DNA of 10,913 bases from CAIOHW01 sp046317855 (lineage in GTDB: Bacteria > Bdellovibrionota > UBA1018): the NCBI GenBank assembly GCA_046317855.1, contig JBKCVM010000159.1, forward strand, positions 1 to 10,913, read 5' to 3'. The position numbers and the translations under genes were made by a program. Below the pieces are notes generated by a model, which saw nothing but the letters and a program-made list of their open reading frames with translations, was not told the DNA's origin and ran no database searches. Positions 1 through 6,867 of this stretch are shown here, one piece after another (positions within the stretch are counted from its first letter, which is position 1; every line of letters starts with the position of its first letter).

Positions 1-813
1 GGCATATTCCAACGTCTTTGTGAGGAGGGCTGAAACATCAAATGAAAGGCTGTCCTGCCAATGGCGAGAGTTGAAACGGACGGGAAGCCAAACCGTTCTC
101 GAGTATCGGAGGCCGGCCGCCTGAACATAAGTGAATTGGCCCGGCGTATAATCTGCGATTTTGATTAAGGCAGCCTGAAGGCCCAATCCGTTTCGATAGG
201 GTTCAAAGTTGGGCGGCTCCTCATAGGCGAGGATCTTGAGTTCGCGCTCCTCTGCTTCGGTGATTTCTTTGGCCGAGCGTTCCTCAGGAGGAAGAGCCTC
301 GGCTTCTTTGGGTTTCCCCTCGGATGCTTCATTCAAATCTTTTGGCTCTTTAGGCGGCTCGCTCTGATTCAGCTGCTCGAGCTCAAGATCCCGGACTTTG
401 AGTATTCCGGAGTAGGTGGTTCCCAATTCTAGATTGAACTGCGGATTGTAATCTCTCACCCGTTGCGCCGCAAAGCGCGCTGCATTCTGCCCAAGATCCT
501 GAGCATCAAAAATTTTTAACACTCTCAGGGCGGCCGCCGGAAGGCCCTCACTTTTGATCAAGATCAGTTGCCTCAGAGCTGGGGCTAGGGCTTGGTCCTG
601 GGTGGTGAGTAAAAGGACCCGCCCATTGGTGCTCTTCTTTTCGACCGTAAAAGTGAGTCGGCTGACTTCAATATCAGCCAGAGGGGTTTCGGGGGGCTCC
701 TCCGCCCAAGCGGTAGAGGACGTAGGCCCGCCGCTGAGGCTAGTCAGCGCAAGGAGCGAAAAAAAAACTGCTTGAATCGTCAGGCCAAGATGAAAGAACG
801 GTCCGGAGCGCAT
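1..813 (-). CDS. Exported protein of unknown function (C-terminus beyond the left edge)
   Basis: An open frame of 271 codons reads leftward from ATG at 813-811 and leaves the window in frame, so the protein is partial at its C-terminus. The start is supported by a GGGAGAG Shine-Dalgarno (complement of 817-823) close upstream. Residues 1-37 look like a Sec signal peptide: hydrophobic stretch about 8-28, then a likely cleavage after AWA (35-37). The mature part begins Glu/Pro-rich. Residues about 48-145 look like a mixed alpha/beta domain. About 146-200 is a Lys/Glu/Pro-rich, probably disordered linker. About 200-271 begins another domain rich in Tyr, Phe and Arg. I recognise no family. The position divergent from an exported TPR protein suggests an envelope role, but only by association. 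A run of nine A (759-767) lies inside the signal-peptide region. The reading frame is secure; the function is unknown. Confidence 0.75.
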   Translation of the reverse strand, partial: MRSGPFFHLGLTIQAVFFSLLALTSLSGGPTSSTAWAEEPPETPLADIEVSRLTFTVEKKSTNGRVLLLTTQDQALAPALRQLILIKSEGLPAAALRVLKIFDAQDLGQNAARFAAQRVRDYNPQFNLELGTTYSGILKVRDLELEQLNQSEPPKEPKDLNEASEGKPKEAEALPPEERSAKEITEAEERELKILAYEEPPNFEPYRNGLGLQAALIKIADYTPGQFTYVQAAGLRYSRTVWLPVRFNSRHWQDSLSFDVSALLTKTLEYA

Positions 814-1813
814 GATCTCTCCCAGTGTAGACCGTAAGGGCGCAACTTGTCTTTTGTTGTTGCCGACAAAGTTCCCATTCCCGGGCTGGGTATGGATCGT
901 CACGCTATTGGCATTTCTTTCGGGACTGGCTGTCCGGTCTGTTTGGGCTGATGAAGGCGAAGTTGGCCTCTCTGGGGGGCCGCTGTCCGTATTCTTGGAC
1001 CTCCGCGGACGTTGGTCTCGCAATCCCAAAAGTGCAGAGTTGTCCGACCAGTTTGCCAAGGCGCTTTTTGAGCAAGGTAGGCGCGAAGAAGCGTTGCGAG
1101 TTCTTTTAGACGCGCATCATGCGGCGGTTCAGCGGTCAGAGCAGTTAAAGCTCGAATCTCGCACTCGAGTGCTTGCGCGAATTTTTTTGCACACTGAGGC
1201 CAGCAAGCTTTATCAAGAAGGGTTGATGGCGCTTTTAGGGGGACGCCTTGCTTTAGCAGAGGCGCGTTTTTCGAAGTGCCTGGAGTCGGAACCCGGAAAC
1301 GTGGATGTTCTAGCGAGGCGGGGCCAAGTGCGTTGGCTCCTCGAAAATAACGACGGAGCTTTTGAAGATTTCAGTCAGGCTGCAGCCTTTCTCCCGTTTG
1401 AACCAGAGACCCAGTTATGGCTGGGTCTGGCTCAAATACGCCGGGGAGAAAGGGCTCAGGGGGTTTCTCGAATCAAAGAAACGTTTGGTCGGGGTGGGCC
1501 TGAGCAACGCAAGCTGTCCTTCTGGCAGGCTGCTCTACTCTTTGCACAGAGAGAGTCGGGGCTGCGGTGGGACCAAAGTACGATCTATCAAAACCTGCTG
1601 AAACAGGGTGCAGTGCCGAGCTGGCTCTTTGAGGAGAGTTTAAGTGGTGAACTTGTTTCTAAGGCGCTTGTCGACCAGGTGCGTCTTTTGGTCCGGCTTA
1701 AACCTGAGGCAAAGATCGAAACAGACGGAACGAGTGGCATTAGTCTGGATGTGTGGCAGCCAGAGCGGCTTTCGAGAAGATTGCTCGAGGTCCAGTCAAA
1801 ATTGACGCAATAG
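812..1813 (+). CDS. Exported TPR-repeat protein
   Basis: 333 residues from the ATG at 812. A hydrophobic segment at about 25-44 followed by SVWA (43-46) looks like a Sec signal peptide, so the protein is probably periplasmic or outer-membrane associated. Residues about 76-105 form an amphipathic helical pair, and about 130-215 read as two to three tetratricopeptide repeats (for example 147-163 with Ala, Phe and a closing Pro-Gly-Asn, then 164-197). TPR units usually serve as protein-binding scaffolds. The C-terminal 100 residues are helical and unrecognised. The start is uncertain: ATG 812 has only GGAG three bases upstream and overlaps the divergent gene's start. A TTG at 854 would give a more ordinary 32-residue signal peptide, with AAGGG at 836-840 about 13 bases upstream. 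No partner or process can be named from the sequence. Confidence 0.8.
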   Translation: MISPSVDRKGATCLLLLPTKFPFPGWVWIVTLLAFLSGLAVRSVWADEGEVGLSGGPLSVFLDLRGRWSRNPKSAELSDQFAKALFEQGRREEALRVLLDAHHAAVQRSEQLKLESRTRVLARIFLHTEASKLYQEGLMALLGGRLALAEARFSKCLESEPGNVDVLARRGQVRWLLENNDGAFEDFSQAAAFLPFEPETQLWLGLAQIRRGERAQGVSRIKETFGRGGPEQRKLSFWQAALLFAQRESGLRWDQSTIYQNLLKQGAVPSWLFEESLSGELVSKALVDQVRLLVRLKPEAKIETDGTSGISLDVWQPERLSRRLLEVQSKLTQ

Positions 1814-1830
1814 CTCGGGAGTTTCTCTGC

Positions 1831-1860
1831 TTGACGTGCACTGTAAGGCCAACCTAAGAC
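1831..1860 (+). promoter_or_regulatory. Weak candidate sigma70-type promoter for the kinase gene
   Basis: In the 81-base gap before the kinase gene, TTGACG (1831-1836) matches five of six bases of a -35 box. TAAGAC (1855-1860), 18 bases on, is a poor -10 match. The kinase could equally be read through from the TPR gene. Low confidence. Confidence 0.25.
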
Positions 1861-1894
1861 CGGCTTTCTGATCTCAAAATCTTGTGGGGGTTTT

Positions 1895-2593
1895 GTGGCG
1901 AGCCAAAAAATTTTCATTGCGATAGCGGGCAACATCGGAACTGGAAAAACCACTTTGACCCAGATGCTTTCACGCCGCTTTGGTTGGACCCCTCATTTTG
2001 AGTGCGTGGCAGAGAACCCCTATTTGGCGGATTTTTACAGCGACATGGGGCGCTGGTCGTTTCCGTTGCAGGTTTTCTTTCTTAATCACCGTTTTTCAGC
2101 GCATCAGCAGGTGACGCAGGGAACCGATAGCGCGATTCAGGACAGAAGCATTTACGAAGATGCCAATATTTTTGCTCGTAACCTTTATGAGCAGGGCAAT
2201 ATGGAGGAGCGCGACTACCTGAATTACCTCCAGTTGTATCAGACCATGGTGGGCTTTTTGACTCCACCGGACTTGGTGATTTATCTCAAGAAATCGCTCC
2301 CCAAGCTGAAAGAGAGAATTGCCCTTCGTGGCAGAGATTACGAGAAAGCCATTCCAGATCAGTATTTGATGAACCTGAATAAGTATTATGATGACTGGAT
2401 GCTGAATTATGAGGACGGCAAGAAGCTGATAATCCCCAGTGATGACCTTGATTTCCTTAATAATTCCAAAGACTTTGACCACGTCTGTTCTTTGGTTTTG
2501 AGTGCGCTCGATCAGCGCGATCTTTTCTTAGGGGGGTCGCCCCGGCTTGAGACGCCTGCTCTGTTTTCTTTGAACCACGCCTCAAGTCATTAA
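1895..2593 (+). CDS. Deoxynucleoside kinase (dAK/dGK/dCK family)
   Basis: Phosphorylates a deoxynucleoside at the 5' position using an NTP, the first step of cytosolic DNA-precursor salvage. The 232 residues show the family layout. The P-loop GNIGTGKT is at 12-19. The probable catalytic Glu is E40 (in VAENPY). Q59 and R66 have the same 7-residue spacing as the base-binding Gln/Arg of human dCK. DRS at 83-85 stands where relatives have ERS, followed by D89, matching the second base-contacting residue. The LID motif RGRDYE is at 145-150. Length fits bacterial dAK/dGK-type enzymes (about 210-230). The start is GTG at 1895, with a G-rich Shine-Dalgarno (1885-1890) just upstream; no ATG is available before the P-loop. 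Which base is preferred cannot be read from the sequence; purine or cytosine seems likelier than thymidine. The LysM gene follows 34 bases on, probably co-transcribed. Confidence 0.9.
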   Translation: MASQKIFIAIAGNIGTGKTTLTQMLSRRFGWTPHFECVAENPYLADFYSDMGRWSFPLQVFFLNHRFSAHQQVTQGTDSAIQDRSIYEDANIFARNLYEQGNMEERDYLNYLQLYQTMVGFLTPPDLVIYLKKSLPKLKERIALRGRDYEKAIPDQYLMNLNKYYDDWMLNYEDGKKLIIPSDDLDFLNNSKDFDHVCSLVLSALDQRDLFLGGSPRLETPALFSLNHASSH

Positions 2594-2627
2594 GAGGTTT
2601 CTCCGATCAGTTGGGCGAGGAACTTCT

Positions 2628-3338
2628 ATGTCTAATTTGGCCCAGTTTGGGATCTTGCGTCGCTATGCGTTGCTCAGCTTTTTGGCCATTGCGGTTACAG
2701 GCTGTTCGATGAGCCAGACAGCTAACGAAGAAGACGGCATCGAGCTCTCCGGGGGACCAGAAGCCCAGTCAGAGGCCCAAGAGGTTGCTCAAACGGACGC
2801 CGCACCTGTCGACTCTGCTGAGTTAGTCGCCCCGGCTCCTGTTGAAGTGCCGCCTGTGGCTGAGGCTGCTCCGATAGCAGAGCCTGCTCCGGTTTCAGAA
2901 CCGGCGTCTGTGACTGAATCTCCTCCAGCAGCGGCCAGTGTGGGCGGGAGTTCTTATTCAGTTCAATCAGGCGACACTTTGATGAAGATTGCTTTTGATA
3001 CTTACGGCGACCTATTTCTTTGGCGCAAAATTTATGAAGCCAACGCGTCCGCAGTCGCTGATCCAAACCGTCTCGAGGTGGGTGTGGTTCTTAATCTCCC
3101 CACCATCGATGGTCGAGGGCCCAGTTCTTCGGAAGGGTCTGAGAAGTATTTGATTCGCCGCGGAGACACCCTTGGCTCGATCTCGAGCAAGGTTTACGGT
3201 GATCGGACCCAGTGGAAGCGCTTGTGGGAACAAAACCGGAGCTCCATTCGAGATCCAAATCAGATTTTTGCAGGCTTCTATCTCTATTACTCTCTGACAG
3301 AAGAGGATCGCGCACGCATGCCCGCTGCCGCGCAGTGA
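2628..3338 (+). CDS. Lipoprotein with two LysM domains
   Basis: 236 residues. The N-terminus is a lipoprotein signal: Arg-Arg at 11-12, hydrophobic 13-24, and a lipobox ending in VTGC with the lipidated Cys at 26. Residues about 45-105 are an Ala/Pro/Glu/Val-rich linker that could span part of the periplasm. Two LysM domains follow, at about 109-158 and 173-220. Each shows the GDTL motif, an aromatic YGD, a Trp and a DPN turn. LysM domains bind GlcNAc-containing glycans, chiefly peptidoglycan, so the protein probably tethers a membrane to the cell wall. No catalytic domain is present. Start ATG 2628 has a GAGG Shine-Dalgarno at 2617-2620 with 7-base spacing. The gene follows the kinase in the same direction and ends just before a strong terminator. 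Confidence 0.9.
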   Translation: MSNLAQFGILRRYALLSFLAIAVTGCSMSQTANEEDGIELSGGPEAQSEAQEVAQTDAAPVDSAELVAPAPVEVPPVAEAAPIAEPAPVSEPASVTESPPAAASVGGSSYSVQSGDTLMKIAFDTYGDLFLWRKIYEANASAVADPNRLEVGVVLNLPTIDGRGPSSSEGSEKYLIRRGDTLGSISSKVYGDRTQWKRLWEQNRSSIRDPNQIFAGFYLYYSLTEEDRARMPAAAQ

Positions 3339-3374
3339 TTCTGATCAGATGGGGGCAACAGATTATGTAAAGAA

Positions 3375-3402
3375 GGGCCGCTCGGATTTCCCCGAGCGGC
3401 CC
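3375..3402. terminator. Bidirectional intrinsic terminator between convergent genes
   Basis: A perfect 11-base inverted repeat: GGGCCGCTCGG at 3375-3385 and its complement at 3392-3402, with a 6-base loop. Outer A/T pairs extend the stem by about two pairs. On the plus strand it is followed by TTT; on the minus strand the flank reads TTCTTT. It lies between the LysM gene end (3338) and the end of the minus-strand gene (3424), so it can stop transcription from both sides. Confidence 0.9.
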
Positions 3403-3423
3403 TTTAACACGATTGGGGATCGA

Positions 3424-3999
3424 CTACTGGCCTTTGGAGAACTTCACGAGCTCCATGGTAATTTTGCCCATCTGGGTTTCCATGATCTGCTTTAGACCGC
3501 CGTCCATGACCGTTTCTGCAGGGTTGGCCCACAGTTCAATCTTAGAAATCTGCTGAGTCTTGGCAATGATGTGTACTGCGTCGAACGTGCCTGCGGGCAC
3601 AGTGACCTCACCGTAGTCTTGCGAAATGACCTCGAGCTTGTCGTTAGGCACCTGAACTTCTTTTCCGTCCTGAATGAGCTTCAGGATTTTTCCGTCTGCC
3701 TTGTTCAAGAGCATATCTACAACTTGCTTTTGGAACTTGAGGTCGACTTCCTGGTGAATCCAGAGAGCGGTCCCCTCATCTTTTGTAACAGTTTTGAACA
3801 TTGCACCGATTTTTCCGAACATGCCGATACTGACTTGGTAGTCCATCCGATCACCGACCCGCCAATTGATCATGTTGATCGTCGTCTGCTGGCTGAGGGA
3901 CAAGAGCTCCTGCTCGCTCAGTAAATCTGCGCGGGCGCTCACTGAGAAACTGGCAACAACCACTGCTGCTAAGGCAAAAACCTTACGAATGAGGTTCAT
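3424..3999 (-). CDS. Periplasmic protein of unknown function (DUF3108-like appearance)
   Basis: 191 residues with a clear Sec signal peptide: Arg-Lys at 5-6, hydrophobic 8-21, cleavage likely after ARA (22-24). The mature part alternates short hydrophobic and charged stretches, as expected for a beta-rich fold. A VPAGTFDAVHI segment (134-144) resembles the pattern in DUF3108 and related periplasmic beta-sheet proteins of unknown role. That resemblance is by eye and tentative. Met is frequent (about 13 residues). No cysteine and no catalytic motif is visible. Start ATG 3999 has an AAAGGAAA Shine-Dalgarno (complement of about 4005-4012). It is a single-gene unit, divergent from 4060-4794 and ending at the shared terminator. 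Confidence 0.85.
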   Translation of the reverse strand: MNLIRKVFALAAVVVASFSVSARADLLSEQELLSLSQQTTINMINWRVGDRMDYQVSIGMFGKIGAMFKTVTKDEGTALWIHQEVDLKFQKQVVDMLLNKADGKILKLIQDGKEVQVPNDKLEVISQDYGEVTVPAGTFDAVHIIAKTQQISKIELWANPAETVMDGGLKQIMETQMGKITMELVKFSKGQ

Positions 4000-4059
4000 T
4001 TGGATTTCCTTTCACTTTGTAAGTGCTGACGGCCTAGGCTACCCTTTGAAAATCAGCCA

Positions 4060-4794
4060 ATGCAATCCCTCGTGCGACAAAAACCAGTCACTCTTGCTGC
4101 AACGCTTTGCGATGTTTTTTTGGGATGCGCTGCGCCTCGCGCCGCGCGTTCTTTAAGTGAACACGATGAGGGCTGGGGGCCGCGGGCGACGCCTCGCTCT
4201 GCGGTTGCCGTCAGTGCGCCGGGTTGGTCATCCAGAAATGAAGAGTGGTTTGCGGCTGAAATTAAACGCATTTCTCAAAGGCTTGGTTCTGAGTCCGTGC
4301 CCAGCAAGGTCACGGTCATTGAAGAGCTGCTTGCTGACTCTGGCACTCCGAGCGCAGCTCACCCTTTGCCGATTTTGCAGCCACTTTTTGTAGGTCTAGT
4401 AGGAGATTGGTATTTCAATGTGCGCGCTATTCGAGGGTTGAGATTTGAAAATGAACTCGCTGCGGCAGTCGCCGCTGCGCGTTCTTTGTCCTTGGTTGCT
4501 CCGCAAACTGAGGCCTCTTGGCGTGTAATCACGCGCAACATGGTGCGTGAGCTCTATCGAGCCGGGTATGATCCACGGGGGGTCTCCAGCTTTTGGAAGA
4601 ATTGGGGGTCGCTATTGACCCGCGGCAACCAACCCGGCTTCGAGGCGCCGTCGGGTGCCCTTTCATGGCCCCAGTTGGCTGTTGAACTTGAGGACGAATC
4701 CAATCAGGAGATCGCCAAACTTCCGCCGCTATTAAATCCGGTTGTTCGTTCGCCAGAGTTTGCCAAAATCGGAAAGAGGCTCCAAAAGCTGTGA
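4060..4794 (+). CDS. Unrecognised exported protein, possibly a degenerate M48-type pseudo-peptidase
   Basis: 244 residues. The N-terminus may be an export signal (hydrophobic 10-23, FLGC with Cys 23 as a possible lipidation site), but an Asp at 18 makes it imperfect and no Shine-Dalgarno precedes ATG 4060; GTG 4072 is an alternative start. By eye, 115-144 resembles the strand and active-site helix of M48 metallopeptidases, with ENELAAAVA (130-138) matching the usual NExELAxVLA. Where HExxH should follow, the residues are A139, A140, R141, S142, L143. AGYDPRGVSSFW (168-179) resembles the M48 segment after the third zinc ligand, but the ligand Glu is V156. The stretch between these parts is much shorter than usual. 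If related, it would be catalytically dead. The stop precedes the kinase start by 26 bases, implying one operon. Gene call secure; family assignment tentative. Confidence 0.6.
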   Translation: MQSLVRQKPVTLAATLCDVFLGCAAPRAARSLSEHDEGWGPRATPRSAVAVSAPGWSSRNEEWFAAEIKRISQRLGSESVPSKVTVIEELLADSGTPSAAHPLPILQPLFVGLVGDWYFNVRAIRGLRFENELAAAVAAARSLSLVAPQTEASWRVITRNMVRELYRAGYDPRGVSSFWKNWGSLLTRGNQPGFEAPSGALSWPQLAVELEDESNQEIAKLPPLLNPVVRSPEFAKIGKRLQKL

Positions 4795-4808
4795 TGTCAG
4801 ATCAACTC

Positions 4809-4815
4809 GGAGAGG
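4809..4815 (+). promoter_or_regulatory. Ribosome binding site deciding the AmgK start
   Basis: GGAGAGG lies 5 bases before ATG 4821. Earlier in-frame starts GTG 4791 and ATG 4794 overlap the upstream stop codon, and the nearest purine-rich motif (4774-4779) is too distant. ATG 4827 would sit 11 bases away. This favours 4821. Confidence 0.6.
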
Positions 4816-4820
4816 TCAGG

Positions 4821-5873
4821 ATGGCCATGGAAAAAACAGGCGACCCTTCGGTCGAAATTTCTGCGTGGGTGTCGAAGTCGAGAACTTTAGAAAGCGTTAA
4901 AAAAATGCCGGGCGATGCGAGCACGCGAAAGTACTATCGCGTGCGTTTCAAGAAACCGCTGGCGGGAACCTCTTCGAACTCCTGTATCGTGATGAAGGCG
5001 GAGCCTTTTGTCGAACAAGGATTGGATCTCCCCTTTTTGTTAGTGCGTACGCATTTTGAGTCCTGTGGGGTTCGAGTGCCGAGGGTTTATGATGTCGACC
5101 CGGCCCGGGGGCTCGTGCTTCTTGAAGACTTGGGCGATGTCACTCTGCTTCGTCAGCTGCAAGAAGTCTCAAATGCTGAGGTGGAGCGACACGCCTATGA
5201 AAAAGTCATTGATGGCCTAGTGCAACTGCATGTCTGCGCGGGGCCTACGGCTGCAAAGGCTGACATCTTAAAAAAGATGGAAGCGTTTCGCCTTCGGTTC
5301 GATTTTGAAAAATTGATGTGGGAAGTGAACCACACGATTGAGCATTTCTACGAGCAGCACCTTCGGCGGGTGATTGAGCCGCAGGATCGACAGGTCATGA
5401 GCGAGGGATTTGGAGAGATCTGCCGTCGTCTGGCAGCCGAGCCCGTCGTTTTGACTCATCGTGACTTTCATAGTCGTAACGTAATGCATGCGGGCGGCGA
5501 ATACGTAATGATTGATTTTCAGGACGCTCGAATGGGGCCTGCGCAATACGATTTAGCGTCTCTGCTCAAGGACAGTTATTACCAGCTTGAAGAACTTCAG
5601 ATTCAAAGGCTGGTCGACTATTATATTGCGCGTTTTGAGGCAGTGTCAGGGACCAGGATCCAGCGGCAGGAGTTTATTGAAATTTTCGATCTGATGGCTG
5701 TTCAACGCAATTTCAAAGCGATCGGCAGTTTTGCGTCCTTTTTGAATCGTCGCGGCGACGCAACCTACCTGAAGTACATCGGCAACACTTTTGAAAACAT
5801 TCGAAGGACGTTGTTGAAGTATCCGGCGTATTCGCGCCTTCGGGAGGTCTTGTTCCATTACTACTATTTCTAA
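4821..5873 (+). CDS. amgK: N-acetylmuramate/N-acetylglucosamine kinase, AmgK type
   Basis: Predicted cytosolic kinase that phosphorylates recycled MurNAc (and GlcNAc) at the anomeric carbon, giving the 1-phosphate used by MurU. The 350 residues show the aminoglycoside-phosphotransferase-like fold. GDAST at 31-35 starts a nucleotide-binding hairpin like AmgK's GDAS-x-RxYxR. VLLEDLGD is at 99-106. The catalytic loop HRDFHSRN is at 213-220 (Asp 215 as probable base, Asn 220 binding metal). The metal-binding IDFQDA is at 231-236, followed by GPAQYDLASLLKD (239-251), which is very typical of AmgK. Length matches the family (about 340). The adjacent MurU-type gene 4 bases downstream is the classic amgK-murU pairing and strengthens the call. 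A homoserine or choline kinase-like role is less likely because of that neighbour. The start was chosen for its Shine-Dalgarno; GTG 4791 would add ten residues. Confidence 0.88.
   Translation: MAMEKTGDPSVEISAWVSKSRTLESVKKMPGDASTRKYYRVRFKKPLAGTSSNSCIVMKAEPFVEQGLDLPFLLVRTHFESCGVRVPRVYDVDPARGLVLLEDLGDVTLLRQLQEVSNAEVERHAYEKVIDGLVQLHVCAGPTAAKADILKKMEAFRLRFDFEKLMWEVNHTIEHFYEQHLRRVIEPQDRQVMSEGFGEICRRLAAEPVVLTHRDFHSRNVMHAGGEYVMIDFQDARMGPAQYDLASLLKDSYYQLEELQIQRLVDYYIARFEAVSGTRIQRQEFIEIFDLMAVQRNFKAIGSFASFLNRRGDATYLKYIGNTFENIRRTLLKYPAYSRLREVLFHYYYF
5842..5847 (+). promoter_or_regulatory. Candidate ribosome binding site for the MurU gene, inside the end of amgK
   Basis: GGGAGG ends 9 bases before an in-frame ATT at 5857 but 30 bases before the first ATG at 5878. 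Its placement suggests either a rare ATT start or no role at all, with reinitiation after the amgK stop. Confidence 0.4.
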
Positions 5874-5877
5874 AGCA

Positions 5878-6867
5878 ATGCTGATGGCTGCTGGGGTCGG
5901 CACTCGCCTGCGCCCTTTCTCTGAGCGACTTGCCAAGCCGCTGGTACCGGTGCTGGGCGTGCCCTGTGCTCAATTTGCGATCGACCTGCTGCTCGAAGCA
6001 GGCGTCCAAACCATCGTGGCAAACGTACACCACCTACCGGATTCAACGCGGCAGGGGCTCGAGTCATTAGATTTGGGCGGCGCTCGACTGGTGGTGAGCG
6101 ATGAGTCTTCTGAGCTGTTGGGGAGTGCCGGGGGCATTCGAAAAGCCCTTGCTCACCTGGAGGGTGGGCCCTTTTTTATTGCTAACGCTGATGTGCTCTG
6201 TTCGCTCGATTGGGCGGCTCTGGGGAGGCGACATCAGCTGTTGAAAAAGAAATGGGGCGTTGGCCTGACCTTGGCGCTCATGCCTATTTCAAAGGACGCC
6301 AAAGAAGATTATCGAGAAATCCGTCTAGATGAACAGAGCGAGCGGATTGTCGGGCTTGGGACAAGGTCGCGGTCAGGACTCATGTACGTGGGTTGCGCAG
6401 TGGTTGAGCCTGAATTGTTTAGAAATCTCTCCCCAGAAAAAAACCTAGAATTTGTGCCCGAAATTTTGGAGCCTGCTATTCGATCCGGGGTTGCTGGGGC
6501 TTATGTGATGCCGCCGCAAGACTCCTGGCTTTGGCTAGATGTCGGCTCGCCCCATCTCTGGTGGCGTGCTCACATGGAGCTGATGGAGCGACTGGAGACC
6601 GCCGGGGTTCCTCGGGTTTGGCGGCATCGAATTGAGCGGGTCGCCGTTCGGCGAGGCCCCATGATTTGGACCGGGCGGGAGCTTGCTCGACGGCTGGATT
6701 TATCTGACTCGGAGGGGCCTCTGTACTGGGGTGCTTCAGGAATCGGAAAGCTCAATCCAAAGGGGCCTATCCGTCTTGATTCTGGGAGTGTCATTTACGG
6801 GGAGCCTTGTCCCCAGGCTCGGGGAGCCGGAATTAGCGCCATGGGTTTTTGGGCGCAGGTGCCTTAA
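5878..6867 (+). CDS. murU: MurNAc-1-phosphate uridylyltransferase, MurU type, with C-terminal extension
   Basis: Predicted to join UTP and MurNAc-1-phosphate to give UDP-MurNAc. From ATG 5878 it has 329 residues. The signature AAGVGTRLRP is at 4-13, with catalytic Lys 20 in KPLVPV (20-25). LLGSAGGIRKAL (80-91) is the nucleotide/sugar loop. Metal-binding Asp 105 lies in NADVL, and Asp 221 in LDVGSP. These fit the nucleotidyltransferase fold. MurU proteins are usually about 220-240 residues, so residues about 240-329 are extra. That tail is rich in Gly, Pro, Trp and Arg, and 280-310 could be a small beta structure. A mannose-1-phosphate or glucose-1-phosphate transferase is the alternative, but the amgK neighbour favours MurU. 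The start is uncertain: in-frame Lys-Ala precede this Met as in relatives, and an ATT at 5857 has a good GGGAGG upstream. The gene starts 4 bases after the amgK stop and overlaps convergent anmK by 4 bases. Confidence 0.85.
   Translation: MLMAAGVGTRLRPFSERLAKPLVPVLGVPCAQFAIDLLLEAGVQTIVANVHHLPDSTRQGLESLDLGGARLVVSDESSELLGSAGGIRKALAHLEGGPFFIANADVLCSLDWAALGRRHQLLKKKWGVGLTLALMPISKDAKEDYREIRLDEQSERIVGLGTRSRSGLMYVGCAVVEPELFRNLSPEKNLEFVPEILEPAIRSGVAGAYVMPPQDSWLWLDVGSPHLWWRAHMELMERLETAGVPRVWRHRIERVAVRRGPMIWTGRELARRLDLSDSEGPLYWGASGIGKLNPKGPIRLDSGSVIYGEPCPQARGAGISAMGFWAQVP

Noticed and set aside
1841..1876. Possible hairpin (AAGGCC with a later GGCTTT) between the TPR and kinase genes
   Set aside because: The arms do not pair without a mismatch and no T-run follows, so it is not a credible terminator.
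1588..1953. 121-codon minus-strand open frame over the end of the TPR gene and start of the kinase gene
   Set aside because: It overlaps two better-supported plus-strand genes and looks like a shadow of their codon use.
3571..3924. 117-codon plus-strand open frame opposite the periplasmic protein gene
   Set aside because: It lies wholly antisense to a gene with a clear signal peptide and Shine-Dalgarno; it shows no start signal or recognisable domain.
4157..4393. Arg-rich frame overlapping the start of the 4060-4794 gene, considered as a sign of a frameshift
   Set aside because: It shows no domain, and the 4060 frame stays open and coherent to its stop, so no frameshift is needed.
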